Shown in pieces: positions 51,412 through 59,668 of a stretch of 64,000 nucleotides of DNA (positions within the stretch are counted from its first letter, which is position 1; every line of letters begins with the position of its first letter). Position numbers and translations under genes: made by a program. A model generated the notes under the pieces. It saw only the letters and a list, made by a program, of their open reading frames with translations. It was not told the DNA's origin and made no database searches. The DNA comes from Accumulibacter sp. (GTDB lineage: Bacteria > Pseudomonadota > Gammaproteobacteria > Burkholderiales > Rhodocyclaceae), in NCBI RefSeq assembly GCF_036625195.1, contig NZ_JAZKUG010000001.1, forward strand, positions 620,001-684,000. The letters run 5' to 3'.

Positions 51412-51428
51412 TTGCCCGGCTCGGGCAA
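51412..51428 (+). promoter_or_regulatory. Hairpin in the leuA leader
   Basis: TTGCCCG (51412-51418) and CGGGCAA (51422-51428) form a perfect seven-base stem around GCT, 40 bases before the leuA ATG. No T-run follows. I found no leucine-rich leader peptide in this leader. Confidence 0.3.
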
Positions 51429-51467
51429 CGACGCTGGCGGTCCCATCGTTCCATGCGGAGTCAGGAC

Positions 51468-53006
51468 ATGAAAGAGCATCTGGTAATCTTCGACACCACG
51501 TTGCGGGACGGCGAACAGAGCCCCGGCGCTTCGATGACCAAGGAAGAAAAACTGCGCGTTGCTCGGCAACTGGAGCGCATGCAGGTCGACGTGATCGAGG
51601 CGGGGTTCGCGGCAGCCTCCCCGGGAGACTTCGCAGCGATCCAGAACATTGCTCGCGTCATCAAGAGCTCGACGGTCTGCTCCCTGGCCCGCTCGAGCGA
51701 GAACGACATTCGTCGTGCCGGCGAGGCCATCGCCCCGGCGGCACGCGGTCGCATCCACACCTTTATCGCCACCAGTCCGATCCACATGGAGAAGAAGCTG
51801 CGCATGACGCCGGATCAGGTGGTCGAAGCAGCCGTAAGAGCCGTGCACTGGGCACGCGAGTACACCGATGACGTAGAGTTCTCGGCCGAAGACGCAGTGC
51901 GCTCCGAAGTCGACTTCCTTTGCCGCGTCTTCGCGGCGGTCATCGAGGCTGGTGCCAGCACGATCAACGTGCCCGACACCGTCGGCTACAGCGTTCCCAC
52001 GGTCTGGGGCGAGTTGATGCGTACCGTGATTGCGCGGGTCCCGGGAGCTGGGCGCGTCGTCTGGTCCACGCACTGCCACAACGATCTTGGCATGGCGGTC
52101 GCCAACTCACTGGCGGCGGTACTCGCCGGGGCAAGGCAGGTCGAGTGCACGATCAACGGTCTCGGCGAGCGCGCGGGCAACGCCTCACTCGAGGAAGTCG
52201 TGATGGCCGTCCGCACGCGCAGCGACCTGTTTCCGGTACAGACTCGCATCGATACGACACAGATCGTTCCCGCTTCGAAGCTGGTGTCGCAGATCACCGG
52301 CTACCCGGTGCAGCCGAACAAGGCGGTGGTCGGCGCCAACGCCTTTGCCCATGAATCGGGCATCCATCAGGACGGAGTCCTCAAGCATCGAGAGACCTAC
52401 GAAATCATGCGGGCCGAGGATGTTGGCTGGGCTCAGAACAAGCTGGTGCTCGGCAAGCATTCGGGACGCAACGCTTTCAAGTCCCGCCTGTCGGCACTCG
52501 GCATCGTGCTCGAAAGCGAGGAGGCGCTCAACGCCGCCTTTGGCCGCTTCAAGGAACTGGCGGACAAGAAGCACGAGATTTTTGACGAGGACCTGCAGGC
52601 GCTGGTCTCCGATGATGAAATGACGCCGCCAGGTGAGCACTTCAAGCTGGTCTACTCGCGCGTCTGCTCGGAAACCGGTGAAACGCCGGCAGCCGACGTC
52701 ACTCTGACCGTGGGCGGGGTCGAGCGGAAGGCTGCAGGCATCGGCAGCGGCCCGGTCGATGCAACGTTCAAGGCAATCGAGTCGATCGCCGCCAGTGGCG
52801 CACAGTTGCTGCTCTACTCGGTCAACGCGATCACCACCGGGACCGACGCACAGGGCGAAGTCACGGTTCGCCTGGCGCGGCAGGGGAGAATCGTCAACGG
52901 CAACGGTGCCGATACGGACATCGTCATCGCTTCCGCACGAGCCTATCTCAACGCCTTGAACAAACTGCAGTTTCCCGATCGGCTGGACCCGCAGGGCGAC
53001 GTCTGA
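51468..53006 (+). CDS. leuA: 2-isopropylmalate synthase
   Basis: LeuA catalyses the first step of leucine synthesis and is usually leucine-inhibited. The 512 residues start MKEHLVIFDTTLRDGEQSPG, which holds the catalytic Arg and metal-binding Asp. HCHNDLGMAVANSL supplies the metal-binding His pair, and GLGERAGNASLEEVVMA follows. The C-terminal LeuA dimerisation domain, with the leucine site, is present (about 390-512). GAGTCAGGACATG gives a moderate ribosome site; the open frame starts 41 codons earlier but is not conserved. Confidence 0.96.
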   Translation: MKEHLVIFDTTLRDGEQSPGASMTKEEKLRVARQLERMQVDVIEAGFAAASPGDFAAIQNIARVIKSSTVCSLARSSENDIRRAGEAIAPAARGRIHTFIATSPIHMEKKLRMTPDQVVEAAVRAVHWAREYTDDVEFSAEDAVRSEVDFLCRVFAAVIEAGASTINVPDTVGYSVPTVWGELMRTVIARVPGAGRVVWSTHCHNDLGMAVANSLAAVLAGARQVECTINGLGERAGNASLEEVVMAVRTRSDLFPVQTRIDTTQIVPASKLVSQITGYPVQPNKAVVGANAFAHESGIHQDGVLKHRETYEIMRAEDVGWAQNKLVLGKHSGRNAFKSRLSALGIVLESEEALNAAFGRFKELADKKHEIFDEDLQALVSDDEMTPPGEHFKLVYSRVCSETGETPAADVTLTVGGVERKAAGIGSGPVDATFKAIESIAASGAQLLLYSVNAITTGTDAQGEVTVRLARQGRIVNGNGADTDIVIASARAYLNALNKLQFPDRLDPQGDV

Positions 53007-53057
53007 GCAGAGCCTCGCCCGCTGCGCGCGGCGGCCGCCCAGCTGGAGCGACTGCTT

Positions 53058-53402
53058 TCAGAGCGCGGACGGGCGCGTGCGGCGAGCGTAGCCGACACAG
53101 GAACAGAAGAAGATCGACGCCAGGAAGATTTCGGTGATGGCCAGCAGTTGTGCCGCACCGTGCTCGGTGGTTGCCCGCACGATGCCTTCGGTGAGGTACA
53201 ACAGGATCAGCATCGACGCCCACTGGTACGTGTAGCGCCGTCCGTTGAGAATGCCAAAAAGCGGCGCCAGCAAAGGCAAGCACTTCAGCGCCAGCCAAGT
53301 ACCTCCGGGTACTACCGGCGCCAGGCGCAACTCCCACGCCAAGCAGAGGAAGATCAGCGCAATCAGGCTGCCACAAGCACCCAGATAGAAGACACGGATC
53401 AT
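53058..53402 (-). CDS. DUF2069 membrane protein
   Basis: This is a small inner-membrane protein of 114 residues with four hydrophobic segments (about 5-25, 32-50, 58-75 and 85-103), starting MIRVFYLGACGSLIALIF. It fits the DUF2069 family, which has no known function and is often found beside wrbA. The ATG overlaps the wrbA stop as ATGA. The open frame upstream is antisense within wrbA. Confidence 0.8.
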   Translation of the reverse strand: MIRVFYLGACGSLIALIFLCLAWELRLAPVVPGGTWLALKCLPLLAPLFGILNGRRYTYQWASMLILLYLTEGIVRATTEHGAAQLLAITEIFLASIFFCSCVGYARRTRPSAL

Positions 53403-53995
53403 CGCGGACGCAGTTGCAGGGCGATCGATGCCAGTCTGCGTCCTTGCGCAAAGGCGAGCTGCCGCTCTTCGTCGGAGAGTGTCGGGCTCCCTTCCGGACC
53501 AGCCACATGGCTGGCGCCATACGGCGTACCACCGCTGCGGGTGACCGAGAGCGCACTTTCGCTGTAGGGCAGGCCAAGCAGCAGCATGCCGTGGTGGAAC
53601 AGAGGCAGCATCATCGACAGCAGCGTACTCTCCTGACCGCCGTGCGCACTGGCGGTCGAGGTGAAGACGCATGCAGGCTTGCCGGCCAGGACGCCGGCCG
53701 ACCAATGCGCCGCGGTGCTGTCCCAGAAGTACTTCATCGGCGCCGCCATGTTGCCGAAACGGGTGGGACTGCCGAGCGCAAGGCCGATGCACTCGTCGAG
53801 ATCGGCGGCATCGGCGTACGGCGCCCCAACGGGCGGGATCCCCGGTTCGCCGACGGTACACACGGTGGCGACCCGCGGCACCGTCCGCAAGCGAGCCGTG
53901 ACGCCGGCGACGGACTCGACGCCGCGCGCGATCTGCTGTGCCAAGGCCCGTACGGAACCCCGATGACTGTAGTAAAGGACGAGAATCTCCGACAT
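53399..53995 (-). CDS. wrbA: NAD(P)H:quinone oxidoreductase, WrbA type
   Basis: WrbA is an FMN-binding flavodoxin-fold enzyme that reduces quinones in two-electron steps. The 198 residues include ILVLYYSHRGSVRALAQQI (FMN phosphate loop), GSPTRFGNMAAPMKYFWD, and FTSTASAHGGQESTLLSMMLP. All three match the family. It has no Shine-Dalgarno sequence; a perfect TATAAT stands six bases before the ATG, so it may be read from a leaderless message. DUF2069 follows. Confidence 0.94.
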   Translation of the reverse strand: MSEILVLYYSHRGSVRALAQQIARGVESVAGVTARLRTVPRVATVCTVGEPGIPPVGAPYADAADLDECIGLALGSPTRFGNMAAPMKYFWDSTAAHWSAGVLAGKPACVFTSTASAHGGQESTLLSMMLPLFHHGMLLLGLPYSESALSVTRSGGTPYGASHVAGPEGSPTLSDEERQLAFAQGRRLASIALQLRPR

Positions 53996-54000
53996 CGGCT

Positions 54001-54007
54001 TATTATA
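54001..54007. promoter_or_regulatory. Overlapping -10 elements of wrbA and yihY-like gene
   Basis: On the minus strand TATAAT (54007-54002) is a perfect -10, six bases before the wrbA ATG. On the plus strand TATTAT (54001-54006) is a five-of-six -10, nine bases before the other ATG. The whole divergent gap is 20 bases, with no ribosome site on either side. Confidence 0.45.
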
Positions 54008-54015
54008 TCCACCTC

Positions 54016-54858
54016 ATGTTCTTCTCACGCTTCCCTTGGCGCCGCTTTCTGGGACGCATCGCGCGTCGCTTCGTCGAAGAGAACTTCGACCAAATCAGTG
54101 CCAGTCTCGCCTTCACGACCCTGCTGTCGCTGGTGCCGCTGGTCGCCGTAGTCCTCAGCATCGTCGCCGCAGTGCCGTTCTTTCCCAGCATGGTCGAGCA
54201 GCTCGAACTCTTCCTGGCACGCAGCTTCCTGCCCGAGCGCAGTGCCGGGATGATCATCGAACACGTCCTGCAGTTCTCCCGGCAAGCGATCAAGGTCACT
54301 GCCGTCGGTTCATTGGTGCTGGTGGCGACGGCAGCGATGCTGCTGCTGACCATCGAACGCGCCTTCAACCACGTCTGGCTGGTACGCGAAACACGCTCCT
54401 GGTGGCGGCGCGCCCGCCTCTATTCAGGCCTGATCGTCCTCTGGCCACTGGTCATCGGTGGCGTCCTGCTGGCAACCTCTTATGCCGTGACGGTCTCCCT
54501 CGGCCTGCTGCATGAACCCGGGTGGCTGGGACGACTGCTGTTCAGGGCGCTCGGCCTGATGATCGCCGGACTCTTCCTTGGCGGACTCTACCATGCCTTG
54601 CCGAATACCCGCGTCGCGGCGCGCGACGCTGCCTGCGCGGGCATCGTCGCGACGATCGGCTTCCTCATCCTGCAGCAGGGGTTTGAGCTCTACCTCGCCA
54701 GCTTTCCATCGTACACCGCGGTCTATGGCGCCTTTGCGACGGTGCCGGTGTTCCTGCTCTGGCTCTACCTGTCCTGGGCGGTCGTCCTGCTGGGCGCACT
54801 GGTGGCTGCCACTCTGCCAGAGTTCAGGGCTCGTTGCGCGAAAGACGCGCCGCCCTAA
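54016..54858 (+). CDS. YihY/BrkB-family membrane protein
   Basis: This inner-membrane protein (280 residues) has six hydrophobic segments starting around residue 30. Conserved stretches are NFDQISASLAFTTLLSLVPLVA, FNHVWLVRETRSWW and YALPNTRVAARDA-like HALPNTRVAARDA. Members of this family were once called ribonuclease BN and are now regarded as transporters or envelope proteins of unknown substrate. The ATG at 54016 is divergent to wrbA; the frame upstream is antisense to it. Confidence 0.87.
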   Translation: MFFSRFPWRRFLGRIARRFVEENFDQISASLAFTTLLSLVPLVAVVLSIVAAVPFFPSMVEQLELFLARSFLPERSAGMIIEHVLQFSRQAIKVTAVGSLVLVATAAMLLLTIERAFNHVWLVRETRSWWRRARLYSGLIVLWPLVIGGVLLATSYAVTVSLGLLHEPGWLGRLLFRALGLMIAGLFLGGLYHALPNTRVAARDAACAGIVATIGFLILQQGFELYLASFPSYTAVYGAFATVPVFLLWLYLSWAVVLLGALVAATLPEFRARCAKDAPP

Positions 54859-56378
54859 TGCGGATTCTGGTCCGGCTCGATCGAAAGGATCTCGATGCTG
54901 CCCGTCTCTTCGTCGACACAAGTCCGGTTGACCTCGCGCACGATGAGATTCTGGCCCTCGATCAGGAGCAACAGCTTCCTGCTCTCCCTGGGAACGACGC
55001 CGGCAGCGACGATCAACGCTTGCCGTGAGCGCAGCTTGGGAATCTCCGGCAGGATCAGCACCCGTTGCAGATCCGTGCCGCCGTTCCCGCCCGGCAGCGC
55101 CAGAGTCGCCGGTACGGCCTTCGGCGCCAGAACCTGCAGTCCGAGTTCGAGGTGCTCGGGGTTTTCCGAGATCGCCCAGCGCACCAGGCAAATCTGCCAG
55201 TTGGGATCGAGCGCGGTACGCACCGTCACCACGTCGCCTACCGTCAGCGCCCCGGGCTTGCCGGAGACATGCATCACGGCATAACCCTCGGGACTTTCAT
55301 TGGTGATCATCCAGGTCGACAGATCGACGTTAACCCCTTCCCCCTTGCGGGACAGGTGCCACAATCCATCGATACCGGCAGCGAGGAGGGTGCGATGGTT
55401 CTGCCGCCGGCGATGGAAGCGGCGTCGGCCAGCATCGCCCCACCGCGCCGAGAGTCTTTGCAGCACTCCCCGGCCGGCAGCCGTGCCCGCAAAATCCGGC
55501 AGGTTCAGGTCCTGCGGCAGCGCACCACCCTCGAGTTGATCGATCTGCGCCCTGAGCAACAGACAGAGGGCGGAACTCGAAAACCCGCTGCCCGGCGAAT
55601 CCGCCTGCAGCGGTTTGCGCAGTGAGGAAACCGCTGGCGCGTCACGCGCCGGGTCGATCCAGAAAACGCCGGGTGCTCGCAGGGAACCGTTCGGAACCGC
55701 CTCGATGTGGTGGCAGAAGCGTTCGAAATAGCTGGCGAGGAACAGCACTTCGCGCGGCGTCAGCGAAGCCGGCTGGGCACACCCGAGGAGTACGGCCGCG
55801 TGGTAGACCTCCTGCAGGCTGCGCGGCGCGCCTTCGGGGCGTACCGTATGCAACCGCGACCGCTGCGCGGTGGCATAGGTCTGGTGAAGTTGCTGCCAGG
55901 CGCCGGCACGTGCCGGCGAAGCGATCAGGTCGCTGATCATGAGTTGCCTGGCGACTGCATCCACGCTGCGCCACAGCGCCAGGTCGGGTGCCCGGGATGG
56001 GTCTGCGTTCTTCGGCGGCGGCCCCCTCTCGAACAAGGCCAGCGCTTCGTCGGCGAGCATCTGCAACAGGTCGAGGACACTGCGAACGATGCGTCGCTCC
56101 TTCCGCGGCACCGGCAACACCAAGTCGATGCTCAGCGCCGGGAGTAGGCCGTCGATCACCGTGCTGCTTCGTCGATACAGGCCATCCAGCGCAAGAGCGC
56201 GCTGTTCCGCCGACCCCCCGACGTCGCGCAGGGCTATCAGGTGTGAGCGCAGCGACGGCAACTCCTCGACGGGGTGCGGCGCAAGCGGCAGCGCCAGCCA
56301 TTGCAGGATCGACCGTATTCCGGATTCCGGAGCGGCTCCGCGATCCTTGCCCGTAGCGGTAGAAGGGGTCTCGGTCAT
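54855..56378 (-). CDS. Large protein with a PilZ-like C-terminal domain
   Basis: The protein has 507 residues and no signal peptide or membrane helix. Residues about 20-310 are helical and unrecognised. Residues about 315-425 look like a PilZ domain: RxxxR is met by R325-x3-R329 within RRRQNHR and (D/N)xSxxG by NESPEG (360-365), the two motifs that bind cyclic di-GMP. A beta-rich tail follows. The start at 56378 (MTETPSTA) has AGGTGGCCTG in front; the frame extends to 56603. I cannot tell the effector target. The gene converges with yihY, overlapping it by four bases. Confidence 0.7.
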   Translation of the reverse strand: MTETPSTATGKDRGAAPESGIRSILQWLALPLAPHPVEELPSLRSHLIALRDVGGSAEQRALALDGLYRRSSTVIDGLLPALSIDLVLPVPRKERRIVRSVLDLLQMLADEALALFERGPPPKNADPSRAPDLALWRSVDAVARQLMISDLIASPARAGAWQQLHQTYATAQRSRLHTVRPEGAPRSLQEVYHAAVLLGCAQPASLTPREVLFLASYFERFCHHIEAVPNGSLRAPGVFWIDPARDAPAVSSLRKPLQADSPGSGFSSSALCLLLRAQIDQLEGGALPQDLNLPDFAGTAAGRGVLQRLSARWGDAGRRRFHRRRQNHRTLLAAGIDGLWHLSRKGEGVNVDLSTWMITNESPEGYAVMHVSGKPGALTVGDVVTVRTALDPNWQICLVRWAISENPEHLELGLQVLAPKAVPATLALPGGNGGTDLQRVLILPEIPKLRSRQALIVAAGVVPRESRKLLLLIEGQNLIVREVNRTCVDEETGSIEILSIEPDQNPH

Positions 56379-56710
56379 CAGGCCACCTGCGAAGGAGGTT
56401 TGCATCACGGCGCGGGCAGCTGCAGCGGCGTTCGCTGCCCGACGGAACGAAGCAACTGCCGGAAAGGGGAATGGCACGCCCCAGCCCGTCGCCATTGCGT
56501 GCCCTGAACTGCCTCTGGCTTTGATTATATACTGCCAGGAAACAGGGAAGTGTGTTGCCCACCTCTCCGAAGGATGGCTCAGGCGGGGCAGGAGGCCCCT
56601 CAAAAAGCCGCGGGCCGATGCTGAAACCGCGATGAGCTACCGATCGCGCACGCCCGGAAGGCCCTTTGTTGTTATAATTCGCGCTTTTTTCTGCTCTGGA
56701 AGAGAGTCAC
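56379..56710. other. Divergent gap between the PilZ-like gene and rpsP
   Basis: This stretch of 332 bases has no supported protein gene. On the minus strand TATAAT at 56529-56524 could start the PilZ-like gene with a leader of about 140 bases; no matching -35 is seen. The rpsP promoter occupies the right end. Nothing else is recognisable. Confidence 0.45.
56670..56678 (+). promoter_or_regulatory. Extended -10 promoter of rpsP
   Basis: TG-T-TATAAT (56670-56678) is a perfect extended -10. Transcription would start near 56685, followed by a T-rich stretch and an AGAGAG ribosome site before the ATG at 56711. Confidence 0.65.
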
Positions 56711-56965
56711 ATGGTCGTTATTCGTCTTGCCCGTGGTGGCGCCAAGAAACGCCCGTTCTACAACATGGTCGTAACCGATTCACGGTCCCGTCGCGATGGT
56801 CGTTTCATCGAGCGCATCGGCTTCTACAATCCGCTCGCGACGGAGAAGGAGCAGGGCCTGCACGTCGCGGTCGATCGCCTGAGCTACTGGCAGCAGCAAG
56901 GTGCGCAGGCTTCGCCGACCGTCACCCGCCTGCTCAAGCAGGCCGCCGCCAAGGTAGCGGCCTAG
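56711..56965 (+). CDS. rpsP: Ribosomal protein S16
   Basis: S16 is a primary binding protein of the 30S subunit body. The 84 residues match the family: VVIRLARGGAKKRPFYNMVV, SRSRRDGRFIERIGFYNPLA and LSYWQQQGAQASPTVTRLLK. It is the first gene of the rpsP-rimM-trmD-rplS operon, the same order as in most proteobacteria. Confidence 0.97.
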   Translation: MVVIRLARGGAKKRPFYNMVVTDSRSRRDGRFIERIGFYNPLATEKEQGLHVAVDRLSYWQQQGAQASPTVTRLLKQAAAKVAA

Positions 56966-56968
56966 GCA

Positions 56969-57544
56969 TTGTCGGCACAGGCGCAGCCGCCCGGTGGCGC
57001 TGCCGTCGTGGCGGATGGCCGGCCGACGCCGCAGGAAATGGTCGTTCTCGGCAGGATCGGCGCGGCCAGCGGAGTAAAGGGCGGGGTGCATGTACACCCC
57101 TTCGCCGACGACCCTCACAAGTGGTCGACCTTGGCGCACTGGTGGCTCGGCAGCGAGGGCGATGCGGCCGCGCGCTGGCAACAACGGAAGCTGATCGGAT
57201 GTTCGTTTCGCAACGGCCGGCTGACGGCTCAGCTCGAAGGCGTTGTCGACCGCAATGCGGCCGAGGCGCTCAGGGGCGTTCTCGTCGGTGCGCCGCGCTC
57301 GGCACTGCCACCGACTGCCGAGGACGAGTACTATTGGGCCGATCTGCTGGGTCTGGCGGTGGGCAATATCCGGAATCAGTCACTCGGCCGCATCGTCGGC
57401 CTGATCGAGACGCCGGCGAACGCAGTGCTCCAGGTGGCCGATGGAACCGGTGTCGAGAGACTGCTGCCCTTCGTCGCGGCAGTGGTCCTCGAAGTGGACC
57501 TGGCTGGTGGTCACATGACGGTCGACTGGGAAGCGGATTGGTAA
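56969..57544 (+). CDS. rimM: 16S rRNA processing protein RimM
   Basis: RimM assists maturation of the 30S head and binds S19. The 191 residues include VVLGRIGAASGVKGGVHVHP (RimM N domain) and the PRC barrel with DEYYWADLLGLAV and LLPFVAAVVLEVDL. The first open codon is TTG at 56969, four bases after rpsP, giving about 23 non-conserved residues. An ATG at 57038 (MVVLGRIG) matches the usual N-terminus, but only a close AGGA lies before it. I keep the longer frame with doubt about the start. Confidence 0.9.
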   Translation: MSAQAQPPGGAAVVADGRPTPQEMVVLGRIGAASGVKGGVHVHPFADDPHKWSTLAHWWLGSEGDAAARWQQRKLIGCSFRNGRLTAQLEGVVDRNAAEALRGVLVGAPRSALPPTAEDEYYWADLLGLAVGNIRNQSLGRIVGLIETPANAVLQVADGTGVERLLPFVAAVVLEVDLAGGHMTVDWEADW

Positions 57545-57582
57545 GCGGCGCAGCGGACGCGGCGTCGGACCTGCGGCCCTTG

Positions 57583-58347
57583 GTGACCGATGTCGTGACG
57601 CTGTTTCCGGAAATGTTTTCCGCGCTCACTGGCGCGGGTGTCACTCGACGGGCACTGGCAACCGGCCGCTGGCAGCTGCACCTGTGGAATCCTCGTGATT
57701 TCACGGCCGACAGGCATCGTACGGTCGATGATCGTCCCTACGGCGGCGGACCGGGGATGGTCATGATGCTGCCGCCGCTGGCAGCGGCCATCGCGGCAGC
57801 GAAAGCGCGACAACGGGCGCTCGGCGCCGACCGCAGTCGCGTCGTCTGCCTGTCGCCGCAGGGGCCGCTGTTGACCCATGCGCGAGTGGTGCGCCTGGCG
57901 CAGGCCGCGGAGGCACTGGTTCTCGTCTGTGGACGTTACGAGGGAATCGACCAGCGTGTGATCGACGGCCATGTCGATGAGGAGGTGTCGATCGGGGATT
58001 TCGTCCTCTCCGGTGGCGAGATCCCGGCGATGGCGCTGCTCGACGCCGTGCTCAGGCAACTGCCGGGCGTACTCAACGACGCCGAGTCCGCGCAGCAGGA
58101 TTCTTTCGTTGCGGGCCTTCTGGATTGCCCGCACTATACGCGACCGGAGGAACACGGCGGGTGGCGGGTGCCGGACGTGCTGTTGTCCGGACATCACGAA
58201 GAGATTCGGCGCTGGCGCCTGCAACAGGCGCTGGGTCGGACTTGGCAGCGGCGACCCGAGTTGTTGGCGGGCCGCCCGCTGTCGAAGCTGGAAACGCAAC
58301 TCCTGGTGAAGTTTCAGGAGCAATGCGATCAGGATAACAAGAGCTGA
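57583..58347 (+). CDS. trmD: tRNA (guanine-N1)-methyltransferase
   Basis: TrmD methylates G37 of tRNA and prevents frameshifting. The 254 residues show DVVTLFPEMFSALTGAG at the start, the SAM-knot motifs CLSPQGPLLTHARV and CGRYEGIDQRVID, and EVSIGDFVLSGGEIPAM. The start is taken as GTG at 57583, which yields the conserved N-terminus; TTG at 57580 or 57538 in the same frame are alternatives. The long open frame upstream is not coding. No strong ribosome site is visible, so translation may depend on rimM. Confidence 0.94.
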   Translation: MTDVVTLFPEMFSALTGAGVTRRALATGRWQLHLWNPRDFTADRHRTVDDRPYGGGPGMVMMLPPLAAAIAAAKARQRALGADRSRVVCLSPQGPLLTHARVVRLAQAAEALVLVCGRYEGIDQRVIDGHVDEEVSIGDFVLSGGEIPAMALLDAVLRQLPGVLNDAESAQQDSFVAGLLDCPHYTRPEEHGGWRVPDVLLSGHHEEIRRWRLQQALGRTWQRRPELLAGRPLSKLETQLLVKFQEQCDQDNKS

Positions 58348-58370
58348 CAATCATCCATGGAGTTCAATAA

Positions 58371-58736
58371 ATGAATCTGATCGAGCAACTTGAGCAAGAA
58401 GAAATCGCCCGTCTGGGCAAGGTCATTCCGGAGTTCGCTCCGGGCGACACGGTCGTCGTCCAGGTCAAGGTCAAGGAGGGCGCGCGCGAGCGTCTGCAGG
58501 CCTACGAAGGCGTCGTCATCGCCAAGCGCAACCGCGGCCTCAATTCCAGTTTCATCGTCCGCAAGGTGTCCTCGGGCGAGGGTGTCGAACGTACTTTCCA
58601 GACCTATTCGCCGCTGGTCGCGTCAATCGAGGTCAAGCGCCGCGGCGACGTCCGCCGTGCCAAGCTCTACTACCTGCGCCAGCGCTCGGGCAAGTCGGCG
58701 CGGATCAAGGAAAAACTCGTGCGCAAGCAGCGCTGA
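58371..58736 (+). CDS. rplS: Ribosomal protein L19
   Basis: L19 lies at the interface of the two ribosomal subunits. The 121 residues show MNLIEQLEQEEIARLGKVIP, FAPGDTVVVQVKVKEG, RLQAYEGVVIAKRNRGLNSS and FIVRKVSSGEGVERTFQ. Length and sequence are standard. It ends the rpsP operon and is followed by a strong intrinsic terminator. Confidence 0.97.
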   Translation: MNLIEQLEQEEIARLGKVIPEFAPGDTVVVQVKVKEGARERLQAYEGVVIAKRNRGLNSSFIVRKVSSGEGVERTFQTYSPLVASIEVKRRGDVRRAKLYYLRQRSGKSARIKEKLVRKQR

Positions 58737-58761
58737 ACGGCTGGCGCGCGGCGATACGAAA

Positions 58762-58797
58762 AAAGGGGGCGAAGTCTGCGGACTTCGCCCCCTTTTT
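58762..58797. terminator. Strong rho-independent terminator after rplS, probably bidirectional
   Basis: AAAGGGGGCGAAGTC (58762-58776) pairs with GACTTCGCCCCCTTT (58781-58795) around TGCG, with a T-run on the plus strand and an A-run on the other side. It can serve both rplS and the convergent folE2. Confidence 0.92.
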
Positions 58798-58825
58798 CTT
58801 GTTCCCGCGACGACTGTACAAGCTC

Positions 58826-59650
58826 TCAGGAATTGCCGGCCAGCCGCCTGTCCCGCTCGATCAGCGCGTACGCCGAGTGGTTGTGGATCGACTCGAAATT
58901 CTCCGACTCGACGATGAAGGCATCGATCCGGGCTTCAACGCCGAGCCGCGCGGCAACGTCTCGCACCATGTCTTCGACGAACTTCGGGTTGTCGTAGGCA
59001 CGCTCGGTGACATACTTCTCATCCGGCCGCTTGAGCAACCCATACAACTCGCAGGATGCCTGCGCTTCGACGATCTCGACCAGTTCCTCGATCCACAGAT
59101 GCTCGTTGATGCGCACCGTCACCGTCACCTGCGAGCGCTGGTTGTGCGCGCCGCGTTCCGAGATCTGCTTCGAACACGGGCACAGGCTGGTGACCGGGAC
59201 CGCCACCCGGATCGTCGACTCGATCCGCCCGTGGCAGATTTCGCCGGTGAGGGTGACATCGTAATCCATCAGGCTCTGCACCCCGGAAACCGGTGCCGCC
59301 TTGTTGATGAAGTAGGGAAAACTCATCTCGATGTGGCCGGTCTCGGCCTCCAGCCGATCGACCATCTCGCGCAACATCGCCGGGAAGTTCTCCACCGAGA
59401 TCTCGCGTTCATGGCCGTTGAGAATTTCGACGAAGCGTGACATGTGGGTGCCCTTGAAATTGTGCGGCAACCCGACGTACATGTTGAAGAGCGCGATCGT
59501 GTGCTGGATGCCGCCAGACTTGTCCAGCACCCGCACAGGATGCCGCATGGCCTTGATGCCCACCTTGTTGATGGCAATCCGCCGCGTATCGGCGGAGCCC
59601 TGGACATCGGCCATGGCGGCCGGACTGCGCGGGGTTTCGGGGGCGTTCAT
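58826..59650 (-). CDS. folE2: GTP cyclohydrolase FolE2
   Basis: FolE2 (type IB) converts GTP to dihydroneopterin triphosphate, the first step to tetrahydrofolate and, in some organisms, queuosine. The 274 residues show INKVGIKAMRHPVRVLDKSG, HNFKGTHMSRFVEILN, GEICHGRIESTIRVAVPVTS followed by LCPCSKQIS with the metal-binding Cys. Such enzymes use various metals and often replace FolE under zinc limitation. The ATG at 59650 is followed by an Ala/Pro-rich extension of about 20 residues. It begins 18 bases after the dxs stop. Confidence 0.95.
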   Translation of the reverse strand: MNAPETPRSPAAMADVQGSADTRRIAINKVGIKAMRHPVRVLDKSGGIQHTIALFNMYVGLPHNFKGTHMSRFVEILNGHEREISVENFPAMLREMVDRLEAETGHIEMSFPYFINKAAPVSGVQSLMDYDVTLTGEICHGRIESTIRVAVPVTSLCPCSKQISERGAHNQRSQVTVTVRINEHLWIEELVEIVEAQASCELYGLLKRPDEKYVTERAYDNPKFVEDMVRDVAARLGVEARIDAFIVESENFESIHNHSAYALIERDRRLAGNS

Positions 59651-59668
59651 TGCAGCTCCTGGTAATGG

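Noticed and set aside
55939..57582. Open frame of several hundred codons upstream of trmD in the same frame
   Set aside because: It crosses the PilZ-like gene on the other strand, rpsP and rimM, and has the composition of an antisense or out-of-frame reading.
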